From positions 1 to 24,731 of IMG/VR virus record IMGVR_UViG_3300032316_000580: a stretch of 24,731 nt of DNA; one strand, 5' to 3'. The translations under genes and the position numbers were made by a program. Shown here in pieces: positions 12,732 to 20,233 of the stretch. Position 1 is the stretch's first letter; every line of letters starts with the position of its first letter. Under the pieces are notes generated by a model. That model ran no database searches. It was not told the origin of the DNA and was given only the letters and a program-made list of their open reading frames with translations. The stretch comes from a virus.

Positions 12732-15700
12732 ATGATCCACACCCAGACAGAAATCGATAACCTTGTTGAGTTGGCTATCATCCAGCGCGCCGAGCTGAAA
12801 AAGCTGGTGGAGTCGCTGCCGCAGTTGCGCGACCATTTGTCGTCGGAGATTGAGCGCAACCTCGAAGAGATCGAGCCGGCGATCCGCAGCGAGCTGGAGC
12901 AGCTCGTCATCGCCCGCGCACAGGACGCGCACGCGCAATCCAGCGCAGCGCTGACCGCAAAGCTGGACGAACTCGGGAAGGCTTTGGAAGTCACGACGGC
13001 GGCGCGTTACTCGGTGCTTATGACCGAGCGCGAGCAAAACGCAACGCTGCTCGAAAAGGCAGAGGCGCGTATCGCTGAGGCAGCGTCGGCTTTGCCGAAC
13101 GCAGTTAAAAGCATCGTCACCGATGAACTCTCGCGCTTTCCACGTGCGGGCGAGATCGAGCAACTGCGGAAAGAATTCGCCGAACCTCGCGGGCTGAACC
13201 CTCGCGGCAAGTGGACGCCGAACGATACGTACCAAAAGTTGGACCTCGTGACGTTCAACGGCGATTCGTTCGTGTCGAACATTAACGACAACCGCGAGCG
13301 GCCGGGCCGGAACGCGACGAACTGGACGCTGAGCGCAGCACGCGGACACGGCGGCGGCGGGCCGAGCGTTGCGTCAATTACCGACCTGATTCCAGCGCCA
13401 AGCGACGGACAAATTCTTGGAAGTGTCGGGCCGAACTACGTCCCGAAGAATCTAGTCGCCGGCGCAAACATCACGATCAACCAGACATCGACTGACATCA
13501 CGATTATCGGCAACGAGGGACAGATTGAGCTTACCGATGGAACCGAAGCGGCGCCATCCCTCTTCTTCGTCAGCGACACCAATACCGGCATGTATCGCCC
13601 GGCAGCGGACACGGTGGGAATCGTCGGAGGCGGCAACGACATCGTGCGACTGACCGGAGTGGCGAGCGCGACGGATTACATTGAGATTAAGAACGGGACC
13701 GGCGTCGGAAACCCGCTCCACGTTCTGGCCGAGGGCGCGAGCACGAACATCGGCGTGCATTTGCAGCCGAAGGGCAGTGGACTTTTTACGATCAGCGACG
13801 GAACTGACTTTAACAAAGGCATCCGCTTTCGCAGTTCGTCCAGCGCTGCAAGCGCGGTGACTTTGATTGACGCCGTTTCGACAGCCGGCCGCGTGGTGAC
13901 TTTGCCTGACGCGACCGACACTCTGGTCGGACGTGCGACCACGGACACGCTGACGAACAAGACGCTGACGAGCCCGACAATGACCGCGCCCGTTCTCGGC
14001 ACTCCTGCAAGCGGCAACCTTGCGAACTGCACGTTCCCGACTCTCAACCAATCCACGACCGGCAACGCGGCTACGGCAACGGCGTTGCAGACCGCAAGAG
14101 CGATCAACGGAGTCAACTTCGACGGCACGGCAGCGATCACCGTCGCAGCCGCAGCCGGCACGCTTACCGGCGCAACGCTGGCGTCAGGCGTGACCGCATC
14201 GAGCCTGACAAGTGTTGGCACTCTCGCGGGTCTGACCGTCACTGCGCCAATCACGGGCAGCGTGACGGGATCGAGTGGGAGCACGACGGGCAACGCAGCG
14301 ACCGCGACCGCTCTGGCGACTGCACGCGCCATCAACGGCGTAAACTTCGACGGCACGGCAGCGATTACCGTCACGGCGGCGGCCGGCACGCTCTCGGGGA
14401 CAACGCTCGCGGCCGGCGTCACCGCATCCTCGCTGACCTCGCTCGGAACGATTACGAATCTCACCGCGACGGCCGGCACGATTGCGACTACGCCGAGCGG
14501 ATCGACCGACATCGCCAACAAGCTTTACGTCGACACCGTCGCGCAAGGACTCGACGCGAAAGCCTCGTGCGTCGCAGCGACCACGGCGGACATTACGCTG
14601 AGCGGAGCGCAGACAATCGACGGCGTGAGCATCGTCGCGGGCAATCGCGTGCTGGTGAAGAACCAATCGCTCTCGCAGAACAACGGAATTTATCTTTGCG
14701 CCTCGGGATCGTGGACTCGCACGAGTGACGCGAACACGTGGGACGCTCTGACCTCGGCTTTCACCTTTATCGAGCAAGGCACGGTCAACGCCGACACCGG
14801 CTACGTCTGCACGGCGAACGCAGGCGGCACGCTCGGCACGACCGCTCTGCCGTGGTCGCAGTTCTCGGGCGCAGGCACGTTTACGGCCGGCACCGGGCTG
14901 ACGCTCACCGGATCGGTCTTCTCGCTCACTTCGCCCGTCGCAGTCGCCAACGGCGGCACCGGGCTGACGAGTCTCGGCTCTGGCGTTGCGACGTTTCTCG
15001 GAACGCCGTCGAGTGCGAATCTTGCGGCGGCGGTCAGCGACGAAACGGGATCGGGTGCGCTGGTGTTTGCGACGAGTCCAACCTTGGTCACGCCAGCTCT
15101 GGGCACTCCCTCGGCTCTGGTAGGCACGAATATAACGGGAACGGCTTCGGGACTCACGGCGGGCAACGTCACGACAAACGCCAATCTAACCGGCGCAATT
15201 ACGTCGGTCGGAAACGCCACGTCGCTCGGTTCGTTCTCTTCGGCTAATTTGGCCTCTGCGCTCACCGACGAAACCGGCAGCGGCGCAAACGTGTTCGCCA
15301 CGTCTCCAACCCTCGTCACGCCAATCCTTGGAACACCTCAGAGCGGCACCCTGACGAGCTGCACGGGCCTGCCCATCAGCACGGGCGTGTCTGGTCTCGG
15401 CACGGGCGTTGCAACGGCTTTGGCGGTTAACACTGGCAGCGCGGGTGCTCCGGTGCTGTTCAATGGTGCGCTGGGCACTCCGACAAGCGGCACGGTCACG
15501 AACCTGACGGGCACGGCCTCAATCAACATTAACGGCACGGTGGGAGCCACGACGCCGAGCACGGGCGCGTTTACGACGTTGAGCGCGACGGGAAACCTGA
15601 CCCTAAGCGCAACCAACTCCAATATCCTCGGCGGCACAACAACTGGTTCGTCGTCAATTTACAATTCAACGGGAGCTGCGGGCTTTACCATTTACGGGCC

Positions 15701-16577
15701 AACCCACGCGACAAAAGCCAATCATATCGACGTTTTTGCTGGCCTCTTAGGGCACACGTTCAATTCTTCCGGATTTGCTCTTTCCGGCGCATTTACCGCG
15801 ACGGGAAATGGCACTTTTGGCGGAGGCGGCGTGTCTGGAACGTTGCTGGCGAGCAACGCTGGTGTTGACACGACGGCATACACCGCAGGCTCCTACAACG
15901 CCAACCACAGGCTGTGGCTTGGCACCGGCAACGCTACAAATGCTTATGCCGCCATCCGGTTCTCAGGTTCTGGCGGGGTGCATGAAGGGTTGTTTGGAAC
16001 CGTGCAAAATGCTTCCGGCAATGCTGAGTTTTTCTGGAACCTATACAGCGGCTCCAGCTACACAGAAAGGTTGCGTCTGTCATCTACCGGCCTTGCCGTC
16101 ACCGGTCAGATAGGCAACTCGTTCACCGGAGCAAACGGCCAGTATGCGCTTTCGTCGGACAATACGAGCAGCGCAAATTTTCATGTTTTTTACAACAGCG
16201 CGTCGGTGGCAATAGGCTCCATCAACCGCGTCACGACCACCAACGCCGTCGCCTACAACACCACCTCCGACAGGCGCATCAAAGAAAACTTCGGCCTACT
16301 CACTGAATCGGGCCGACTCATTGACTCGCTCACGCCGCGCACGTTCGACCGCAAAGACGGCACCGACAGCGATCGCAAGGGCTGGCTCGGTTTCGTGGCG
16401 CAGGAAGTCTATGCTGCGGACCCCGTTTTTGCCCGCATTGGCTTCGTGACCGTAGGCGACGACGATCCAACGGAAGTCAAAAAAACGTGGGGCGTCAGCT
16501 CCTCGCCCATCGATGCCATTGTTGTCGCCGAGCTTCAATCCCTCCGCGCCCGTGTCGCCGCTTTAGAATCCAACTAA
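12732..16577 (+). CDS. Tail fibre/spike with S74 autocleaving chaperone
   Basis: The 1281-residue product reads as a trimeric fibre. Residues 1-150 look like a long coiled coil. Residues 154-205 form a carbohydrate-binding-like module (PRGKWTPNDTYQKLDLVTFN). A Gly-rich hinge is followed by shaft repeats, including DTNTGMYRPAADTVGI near 283 and two copies of INGVNFDGTAAITV 76 residues apart. A module at about 600-700 has the GAQTIDGVSIVAGNRVLVKN pattern common in fibres. The last 103 residues are a Peptidase_S74 intramolecular chaperone. SDRRIKE places Ser1179 and Lys1184 at the five-residue spacing of the known Ser/Lys dyad, so cleavage before Ser1179 is predicted. Its place between portal and protease is unusual; such genes normally sit with the tail genes. 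Confidence 0.88.
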   Translation: MIHTQTEIDNLVELAIIQRAELKKLVESLPQLRDHLSSEIERNLEEIEPAIRSELEQLVIARAQDAHAQSSAALTAKLDELGKALEVTTAARYSVLMTEREQNATLLEKAEARIAEAASALPNAVKSIVTDELSRFPRAGEIEQLRKEFAEPRGLNPRGKWTPNDTYQKLDLVTFNGDSFVSNINDNRERPGRNATNWTLSAARGHGGGGPSVASITDLIPAPSDGQILGSVGPNYVPKNLVAGANITINQTSTDITIIGNEGQIELTDGTEAAPSLFFVSDTNTGMYRPAADTVGIVGGGNDIVRLTGVASATDYIEIKNGTGVGNPLHVLAEGASTNIGVHLQPKGSGLFTISDGTDFNKGIRFRSSSSAASAVTLIDAVSTAGRVVTLPDATDTLVGRATTDTLTNKTLTSPTMTAPVLGTPASGNLANCTFPTLNQSTTGNAATATALQTARAINGVNFDGTAAITVAAAAGTLTGATLASGVTASSLTSVGTLAGLTVTAPITGSVTGSSGSTTGNAATATALATARAINGVNFDGTAAITVTAAAGTLSGTTLAAGVTASSLTSLGTITNLTATAGTIATTPSGSTDIANKLYVDTVAQGLDAKASCVAATTADITLSGAQTIDGVSIVAGNRVLVKNQSLSQNNGIYLCASGSWTRTSDANTWDALTSAFTFIEQGTVNADTGYVCTANAGGTLGTTALPWSQFSGAGTFTAGTGLTLTGSVFSLTSPVAVANGGTGLTSLGSGVATFLGTPSSANLAAAVSDETGSGALVFATSPTLVTPALGTPSALVGTNITGTASGLTAGNVTTNANLTGAITSVGNATSLGSFSSANLASALTDETGSGANVFATSPTLVTPILGTPQSGTLTSCTGLPISTGVSGLGTGVATALAVNTGSAGAPVLFNGALGTPTSGTVTNLTGTASININGTVGATTPSTGAFTTLSATGNLTLSATNSNILGGTTTGSSSIYNSTGAAGFTIYGPTHATKANHIDVFAGLLGHTFNSSGFALSGAFTATGNGTFGGGGVSGTLLASNAGVDTTAYTAGSYNANHRLWLGTGNATNAYAAIRFSGSGGVHEGLFGTVQNASGNAEFFWNLYSGSSYTERLRLSSTGLAVTGQIGNSFTGANGQYALSSDNTSSANFHVFYNSASVAIGSINRVTTTNAVAYNTTSDRRIKENFGLLTESGRLIDSLTPRTFDRKDGTDSDRKGWLGFVAQEVYAADPVFARIGFVTVGDDDPTEVKKTWGVSSSPIDAIVVAELQSLRARVAALESN
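14055..14466 (+). repeat. 228-nt tandem duplication in the fibre shaft
   Basis: The segments at about 14055-14238 and 14283-14466 code for closely similar peptides (TGNAATATAL, ARAINGVNFDGTAAITV, AAAGTL, GVTASSLTS) with a 76-codon period. The copies differ at many third positions, so the duplication is not recent or has been kept at protein level only. A shorter pair, DETGSGA-xVFATSPTLVTP, recurs near 15040 and 15270. Confidence 0.8.
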
Positions 16578-16578
16578 C

Positions 16579-16719
16579 ATGACCACCGAACAAGCACTCC
16601 AGAACCTCTATACAGCCGCCCGCCTTGCCCAATTAAAGGCCGACGACCACGATCTTGTCCGCAAGTGCGCGGAGCAGATTGCCGAGGCGTTAAAGCCAAA
16701 GGAACCGAAGGTCGAATGA
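16579..16719 (+). CDS. Small hypothetical protein (46 aa)
   Basis: A 46-residue frame starts one base after the fibre stop and ends in an ATGA overlap with the next gene. It is predicted to be a single helical hairpin (QALQNLYTAARLAQLKADDH, then LVRKCAEQIAEAL) with a Lys/Glu/Pro tail. The helical pattern resembles small fibre-assembly or head accessory peptides, but I do not recognise a family. The position between two coupled genes and the ATGA overlap make it likely to be real. Confidence 0.65.
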   Translation: MTTEQALQNLYTAARLAQLKADDHDLVRKCAEQIAEALKPKEPKVE

Positions 16720-17246
16720 GCGAAACGGCGGACACGAATTGGCGCAGCTACGTTGGGCCGCAAGACAACGGGCTGAAGGTGGACGCGGCTGAGTGGCAGG
16801 CTCCGCTTGATCCAGAGAACTACGACGATCTGGTCAAGGGCTCCAACGTGTCGCACCTTTGCGTGTCAGGTCTCACTATTCCAGCCTCGCAGGAGGACTC
16901 GATAGACTTCGTGCGCGGCAAAGATTATGTCGTGCAGCATTGCATCGTTCAGGGGTCGATTACTGCCAAGGGCTCTATTGACGGGCTGTCGCTCTACGGG
17001 TGCTCCATCAGCGGCACCATTGAGCTGGGGCAATATGACAACTATTGGACCAAAGGCCGCGCTCCCACGCGCAACGTGTCTATTCTCGACTGCACCTCAC
17101 CAGACGGCTCGCCGATTCGCGTGAAGCTCTGGGATGCGGAGATGCCGCTGGTGCAGAATACCGACGTCAAGGTGACGCGAATCCCAAAGTGGGTCTGGCT
17201 TCCCTACTTTATTTTCCGCCGTTTGACGAATCCGAAGAAGGTATAA
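16716..17246 (+). CDS. Hypothetical beta-rich protein after the fibre
   Basis: The 176-residue product starts in an ATGA overlap with the 46-aa gene. Its middle has a regular pattern of short strands (VSHLCVSGLTI, VVQHCIVQGSITAKGSIDGL, SLYGCSISGTIELGQYDN) like rungs of a parallel beta-helix. The C-terminus has an aromatic, hydrophobic stretch with basic ends (IPKWVWLPYFIFRRLTNPKK) that could be membrane-binding. The beta-helix look and the position after the fibre suggest a virion accessory or fibre partner; position before the holin also allows a lysis-related role. No family recognised. Confidence 0.65.
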   Translation: MSETADTNWRSYVGPQDNGLKVDAAEWQAPLDPENYDDLVKGSNVSHLCVSGLTIPASQEDSIDFVRGKDYVVQHCIVQGSITAKGSIDGLSLYGCSISGTIELGQYDNYWTKGRAPTRNVSILDCTSPDGSPIRVKLWDAEMPLVQNTDVKVTRIPKWVWLPYFIFRRLTNPKKV

Positions 17247-17249
17247 CCT

Positions 17250-17657
17250 ATGTTTCCTCTCGCTGAAATTCTAGGCATCGGCACAAAGCTGATCGACAAA
17301 CTGATTCCGGACCCGGAAGCAAAGGCGAAGGCGCAGATGGAACTTGCGGCGCTCGCGCAGTCCGGCGAGCTGGCGAAGATGAACGCGGATCTTGAGGCCT
17401 ACAAGACCGAGCAGAGCAACCTGACCGACCGGCTTAAAGCGGACATGTCGTCGGATTCGTGGATGTCGAAGAACGTCAGGCCGCTGACGCTCGCGGCGAT
17501 TCTTGTCGGCTATTTCACCTTCGCGATGATGTCAGCCTTCGGGCACAACGCCAACGAGTCGTATGTCGCACTGCTCGGACAGTGGGGTATGCTTATTATG
17601 AGCTTTTACTTTGGCGGCAGGACGCTCGAAAAAATCATGGAGATGCGCAAAAAATGA
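17250..17657 (+). CDS. Holin, 3TM GTA-type-like
   Basis: The 135-residue product has an N-terminal helical part (about 10-70) and hydrophobic segments near residues 78-96 (LTLAAILVGYFTFAMMSAFG) and 105-123 (VALLGQWGMLIMSFYFGG). The DSWMSKNVRPLTL motif before the first segment is typical of the 'holin of 3TMs' family known from gene-transfer agents and phages. Such proteins open the inner membrane at the end of infection. AGAAGG eight bases before the ATG supports the start. It is followed by a second small membrane protein; no endolysin is seen in the window, so lysis genes may be split. Confidence 0.75.
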   Translation: MFPLAEILGIGTKLIDKLIPDPEAKAKAQMELAALAQSGELAKMNADLEAYKTEQSNLTDRLKADMSSDSWMSKNVRPLTLAAILVGYFTFAMMSAFGHNANESYVALLGQWGMLIMSFYFGGRTLEKIMEMRKK

Positions 17658-17815
17658 ACCCGAACCAAGCCAAAGACCTTGCCACCGCTGCGACTCCGGT
17701 CGTCGCCTTCACCTCGCTTTCGCAGGTGAACGACGTGGCGGCGCTGATTGGCACGTTGCTTGGCATCGCGTTCTTGCTTTGGCGCTGGCACCGCGAGGCG
17801 ACGAAAGAACCGTGA
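17654..17815 (+). CDS. Small single-pass membrane protein after the holin
   Basis: The 53-residue product starts in an ATGA overlap with the holin gene. It has one membrane segment (about 28-45: VAALIGTLLGIAFLLWRW) followed by His, Arg, Glu and Lys residues, so the C-terminus is probably inside. The first 20 residues contain ATAATPVVAFTSLSQVND. The coupling suggests a holin partner or antiholin-like role, which is inference. The longer frame from 17459 only shadows the holin gene. Confidence 0.65.
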   Translation: MNPNQAKDLATAATPVVAFTSLSQVNDVAALIGTLLGIAFLLWRWHREATKEP

Positions 17816-17837
17816 TTTGACGGCCATCGCTTAGGCG
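17816..17837 (+). promoter_or_regulatory. TTTGACG-N15-ATG motif, copy 2
   Basis: TTTGACG at 17816-17822, right after the stop of the small membrane gene, lies 15 nt before the protease ATG at 17838. The intervening GCCATCGCTTAGGCG contains GCCATCGC/GCGATGG-type complementarity around the start codon, so a small hairpin could cover the ATG. No Shine-Dalgarno site is present. Confidence 0.3.
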
Positions 17838-18779
17838 ATGGAACCCGTTATCACATTTGCAGCCTCCGCCGGCGTCATAGATGCCGAGGCCGGTATCATT
17901 CGCGGCGTCTCGCTGATCACTAAAGGACCGGCGCTGGGCCACGGCGTCATGATTGACGACAAGACGCTGGCACAGGTGAAGACCGCCGCCGAGCAATACG
18001 CGGGCGGGCTCAAGGTGAAGCTGAACCACAGCGGCGGCGCCGGCGACATCGTCGGTTACATCGACGCGCTGCGCATTAGCGGGGAAAAGCTGCTCGGCGA
18101 TTTGCACCTTCTGCAAACCTCGCCGCATCGCGCTTACATTTTGGAGATCGCCGAGCGGATTCCCGACACGTTCGGGCTCTCGATCGCGTTCTCTGGTCCG
18201 TCCGAAAAGAGCGCGGACAAACTCACGACTTTGCAACGGTGCTCGGAAATTTACTCGGTCGATCTCGTCAGCGAACCCGCTGCGAACCCGAACGGATTTT
18301 TTGCGCGCAAACTCAAACAATTTGAGAGCGACGCCAGCGAGTCGCCGGAAGCAGAAATCAAAATCGAAATTCCTATGAACGACGAAATGAAAAAGGCCAT
18401 CGAAGGCATGATTCAGTCTGCCATGATGAGCATGAATGAGAAAGTCGCGAAGCTCGAAGCAGCTCTCGCTCCGAAAGAAGACAAGCCTGCCGCCATGAGC
18501 GCGCAGAACGAAGTCGTGCAGCTCGCCGCGAACACCGCTGCGCTCGCTGCCGTCAAAGAATTTGCCAAGTCGTTCGGTGCGCCAGCCGCTCCGATTGCCT
18601 CGGCCGAAGCAGTCAAACCAGTCGCAAAGGTCGAGAAGTTCGAGGATGTCGTCGCCGCAAAAGCCACCGAGCTGAAGGGCAACAAATCCGAGGCCATCAC
18701 CTTCGCGATCAAAAACCATGCCGATCTCTACGCTGCCTACCGCGCACGCGTTCAAGCCGGCGAACTCGTCAAACTCTAA
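17838..18779 (+). CDS. Prohead protease fused to scaffold
   Basis: The 313-residue product has a protease-like N-terminal half. Its conserved-looking segments are IIRGVSLITKGPALGHGV (20-37), VKLNHSGGAGDIVGYIDALR (60-79, His64), FGLSIAFSG (112-120, Ser115) and EIYSVDLVSEPAANP (137-151, Asp142). Together they make a plausible His/Ser/Asp set of the S78-like prohead proteases. The second half (about 180-313) is helical, charged and Ala/Glu/Lys-rich like a scaffold. A fused protease-scaffold before the decoration and capsid genes matches the lambda C/Nu3 arrangement. The protein would act inside the procapsid and then cut itself and the scaffold. The start is set by frame; no Shine-Dalgarno site. 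Confidence 0.8.
   Translation: MEPVITFAASAGVIDAEAGIIRGVSLITKGPALGHGVMIDDKTLAQVKTAAEQYAGGLKVKLNHSGGAGDIVGYIDALRISGEKLLGDLHLLQTSPHRAYILEIAERIPDTFGLSIAFSGPSEKSADKLTTLQRCSEIYSVDLVSEPAANPNGFFARKLKQFESDASESPEAEIKIEIPMNDEMKKAIEGMIQSAMMSMNEKVAKLEAALAPKEDKPAAMSAQNEVVQLAANTAALAAVKEFAKSFGAPAAPIASAEAVKPVAKVEKFEDVVAAKATELKGNKSEAITFAIKNHADLYAAYRARVQAGELVKL
18375..18779 (+). CDS. Possible nested scaffold protein (internal start)
   Basis: An in-frame ATG at codon 180 of the protease gene begins MNDEMKKAIEGMIQSAMMSM and would give a 134-residue scaffold alone. The preceding bases (GAAATTCCT) resemble other starts in this phage that lack Shine-Dalgarno sites, such as AACCTATG at 17250. The protease-scaffold boundary lies exactly here. 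Lambda makes Nu3 from a nested start in C by the same logic. Direct evidence of initiation is absent. Confidence 0.4.
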   Translation: MNDEMKKAIEGMIQSAMMSMNEKVAKLEAALAPKEDKPAAMSAQNEVVQLAANTAALAAVKEFAKSFGAPAAPIASAEAVKPVAKVEKFEDVVAAKATELKGNKSEAITFAIKNHADLYAAYRARVQAGELVKL

Positions 18780-18791
18780 TCTAAACCTACC

Positions 18792-19142
18792 ATGGCCACT
18801 TCATTTAACCACACCGGCACTTTCTTGGCGAACTCGGCGATCACCGCGTTTCGTCTCGTGTCGATTTCCAGCAACCGAGGCGTCGGTCTTGCAGCCACCG
18901 CCTCTCTGCCTGACGGCGTTGCAACGATTGACGCCGCTTCCGGCGATCAAATCACCGTCGAATTCCTCGGCGGCACCACCATCAAAGCAACCTTGCTCGC
19001 CGGTCCAGTGACCGTCGGCGACACGCTTTTCTCCACCGCCAACGGAACCGTTGCCATCACCGGCACGATCACGGTCGGCAAATCTCTGAGCACCGCTTCG
19101 GACGCATCTACGATTATCGAGATGCTTCCCAAGAACATCTAA
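18792..19142 (+). CDS. Head decoration protein
   Basis: The 116-residue product lies between the protease and major capsid genes, the lambda D position. It is beta-rich and Gly/Thr/Ala-rich. The pattern FLANSAITAFRLVSIS, GDQITVEFLGGTTIKATLLA and VTVGDTLFSTANGTVAI resembles DUF2190-type capsid cement proteins that trimerise on the expanded shell. It begins MATSFNHTGTF. The gene starts 12 bases after the previous stop in the context CTACCATGG, without a Shine-Dalgarno site. Confidence 0.75.
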   Translation: MATSFNHTGTFLANSAITAFRLVSISSNRGVGLAATASLPDGVATIDAASGDQITVEFLGGTTIKATLLAGPVTVGDTLFSTANGTVAITGTITVGKSLSTASDASTIIEMLPKNI

Positions 19143-19161
19143 TCCTTAAAAATAAATTACC

Positions 19162-20127
19162 ATGTATTCAAATTCCGCAGCCATTTTCCGTGGCGACATC
19201 GCTGGCGTAGTTGAGCAGGCAAAAGACTTCGAGGCCGGACTGATCGGCACCGCCGTCATGCCAATCCTCGACGTGCCAGTGCGCGCCGGCCAATATCCAT
19301 CGTTTGTTCTCAAAGAGGGTCAGCTCCTCAAGAGCGACGTGAAGAACCGTGCTCCATACAGCGATTACGCTCGTGGCACCCGCGCCTTCACCCAAGACAC
19401 CTACACCGCTCTGGAATACGGCTACGAGGAGGCGGTTGACGATACCGTCACCCTCGACGTTGCCCGCTTCTTCGATGCCGAGGTGATGGCCGCAAAACTC
19501 GCCAAGCGCAAACTCTTGCTCGCGCACGAGCTTCGCGTCGCCGCGAAAATCTTCGATACCGGCGCGTTCACCTCGACCAACTCCGGCACCGCCTACACCG
19601 TTGCCAATTTGGCCACGTTCGACGTCGGTCAAGACGTTCAAGAGGCTCTCGACCGGATGCTTGCTCGCGGCGAGTCCACGACCAACACCCGCGTTGTCAT
19701 CCCATACCCAGTCTGGACCCGCCTGCGCGCTTCCACGAAATTCCAAAACCGTTTGCGCGGCACCGGTCTTTCGTCTGACACGATCTTGAACGCCAGCACG
19801 CAAGCTGCCGCTGAAGTCTTCGGCGTCGCCGAGGTTCTGATCGGTCGCGCTTCCTACGACAGCGCACCCGAGGGCATCGCCTTCTCCGCCGCAAACGTCT
19901 GGGCCAACACCTATATTTGGGTCGGCTCGGTCACGCAGGCTTCGGCTGGCTACTTCGGTGGCGGCGCAGGCTTCACGCTAAACTGGTCCGAATACGGTCC
20001 AGCAATCGGCGTCTCGACCTACCGCGAAGAGAAGATCAAATCGAACATCGTTCGCGCCTCGCAATATACCGCCGAGAAGATCGTGAACTCGAACGCTGGT
20101 CAGCTCATCGCAACTCAGTATTCCTAA
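19162..20127 (+). CDS. Major capsid protein (lambda gpE-like)
   Basis: The 321-residue product is in the lambda E position and has the family's pattern. It opens with an N-terminal FRGDIAGVVEQAKDFEAGLI arm, followed by RAPYSDYARGTRAFTQDTYT and YGYEEAVDDTV. A helical spine follows (VMAAKLAKRKLLLAHELRVA), then a P-loop/A-domain region (RVVIPYPVWTRLRASTKFQN) and a Gly-rich segment (GYFGGGAGFTLNW). It ends with KIKSNIVRASQYTAEKIVNS, close to the usual HK97-fold C-terminus. Length fits the 330-350 residues typical of the family. A terminator follows 23 bases after the stop, so transcription of the head operon probably ends or drops here. The leader is A-rich. Confidence 0.88.
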   Translation: MYSNSAAIFRGDIAGVVEQAKDFEAGLIGTAVMPILDVPVRAGQYPSFVLKEGQLLKSDVKNRAPYSDYARGTRAFTQDTYTALEYGYEEAVDDTVTLDVARFFDAEVMAAKLAKRKLLLAHELRVAAKIFDTGAFTSTNSGTAYTVANLATFDVGQDVQEALDRMLARGESTTNTRVVIPYPVWTRLRASTKFQNRLRGTGLSSDTILNASTQAAAEVFGVAEVLIGRASYDSAPEGIAFSAANVWANTYIWVGSVTQASAGYFGGGAGFTLNWSEYGPAIGVSTYREEKIKSNIVRASQYTAEKIVNSNAGQLIATQYS

Positions 20128-20150
20128 TCTTAACTAGGTTCGGAAAAACA

Positions 20151-20185
20151 GCCTCACGCTTCACGGCGTGGGGCTTTTTTGTTTT
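20151..20185 (+). terminator. Rho-independent terminator after the capsid gene
   Basis: GCCTCACGC (20151-20159) pairs with GCGTGGGGC (20166-20174) around loop TTCACG, nine pairs with one G-U. TTTTTTGTTTT follows at once and an A-run precedes it. This is the clearest terminator in the window and separates the capsid gene from the glycosyltransferases. Confidence 0.9.
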
Positions 20186-20208
20186 GACCGGTCCGAGCGT
20201 TGGTCAAG
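20183..20208 (+). promoter_or_regulatory. Operator-like dyad downstream of the terminator
   Basis: TTGACC (20184-20189) and GGTCAA (20202-20207) form a perfect 6-bp inverted repeat separated by 12 nt. The block TTTGAC-CGG-TCCGAGC-GTTGGT is close to the motif before the gpW-like gene (TTTGACGTTCCGAGCAGTGGT). It sits 27 nt before the glycosyltransferase ATG. A promoter is plausible, but no -10 element is clear. Confidence 0.4.
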
Positions 20209-20233
20209 ACCTGACGCACACAACACAACGACC

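Noticed and set aside
13676-14521. - strand open frame (281 codons) opposite the fibre
   Set aside because: Repeat-rich, Val/Ala/Pro-rich peptide created by the antisense of fibre repeats.
17709-18755. Long - strand open frame (348 codons) opposite the prohead protease
   Set aside because: The + strand frame has protease and scaffold features and fits gene order; the antisense product is composition-driven.
20168-20233. Upstream GTG start for the first glycosyltransferase
   Set aside because: It lies in the terminator stem and adds residues before the canonical GT-A first strand.
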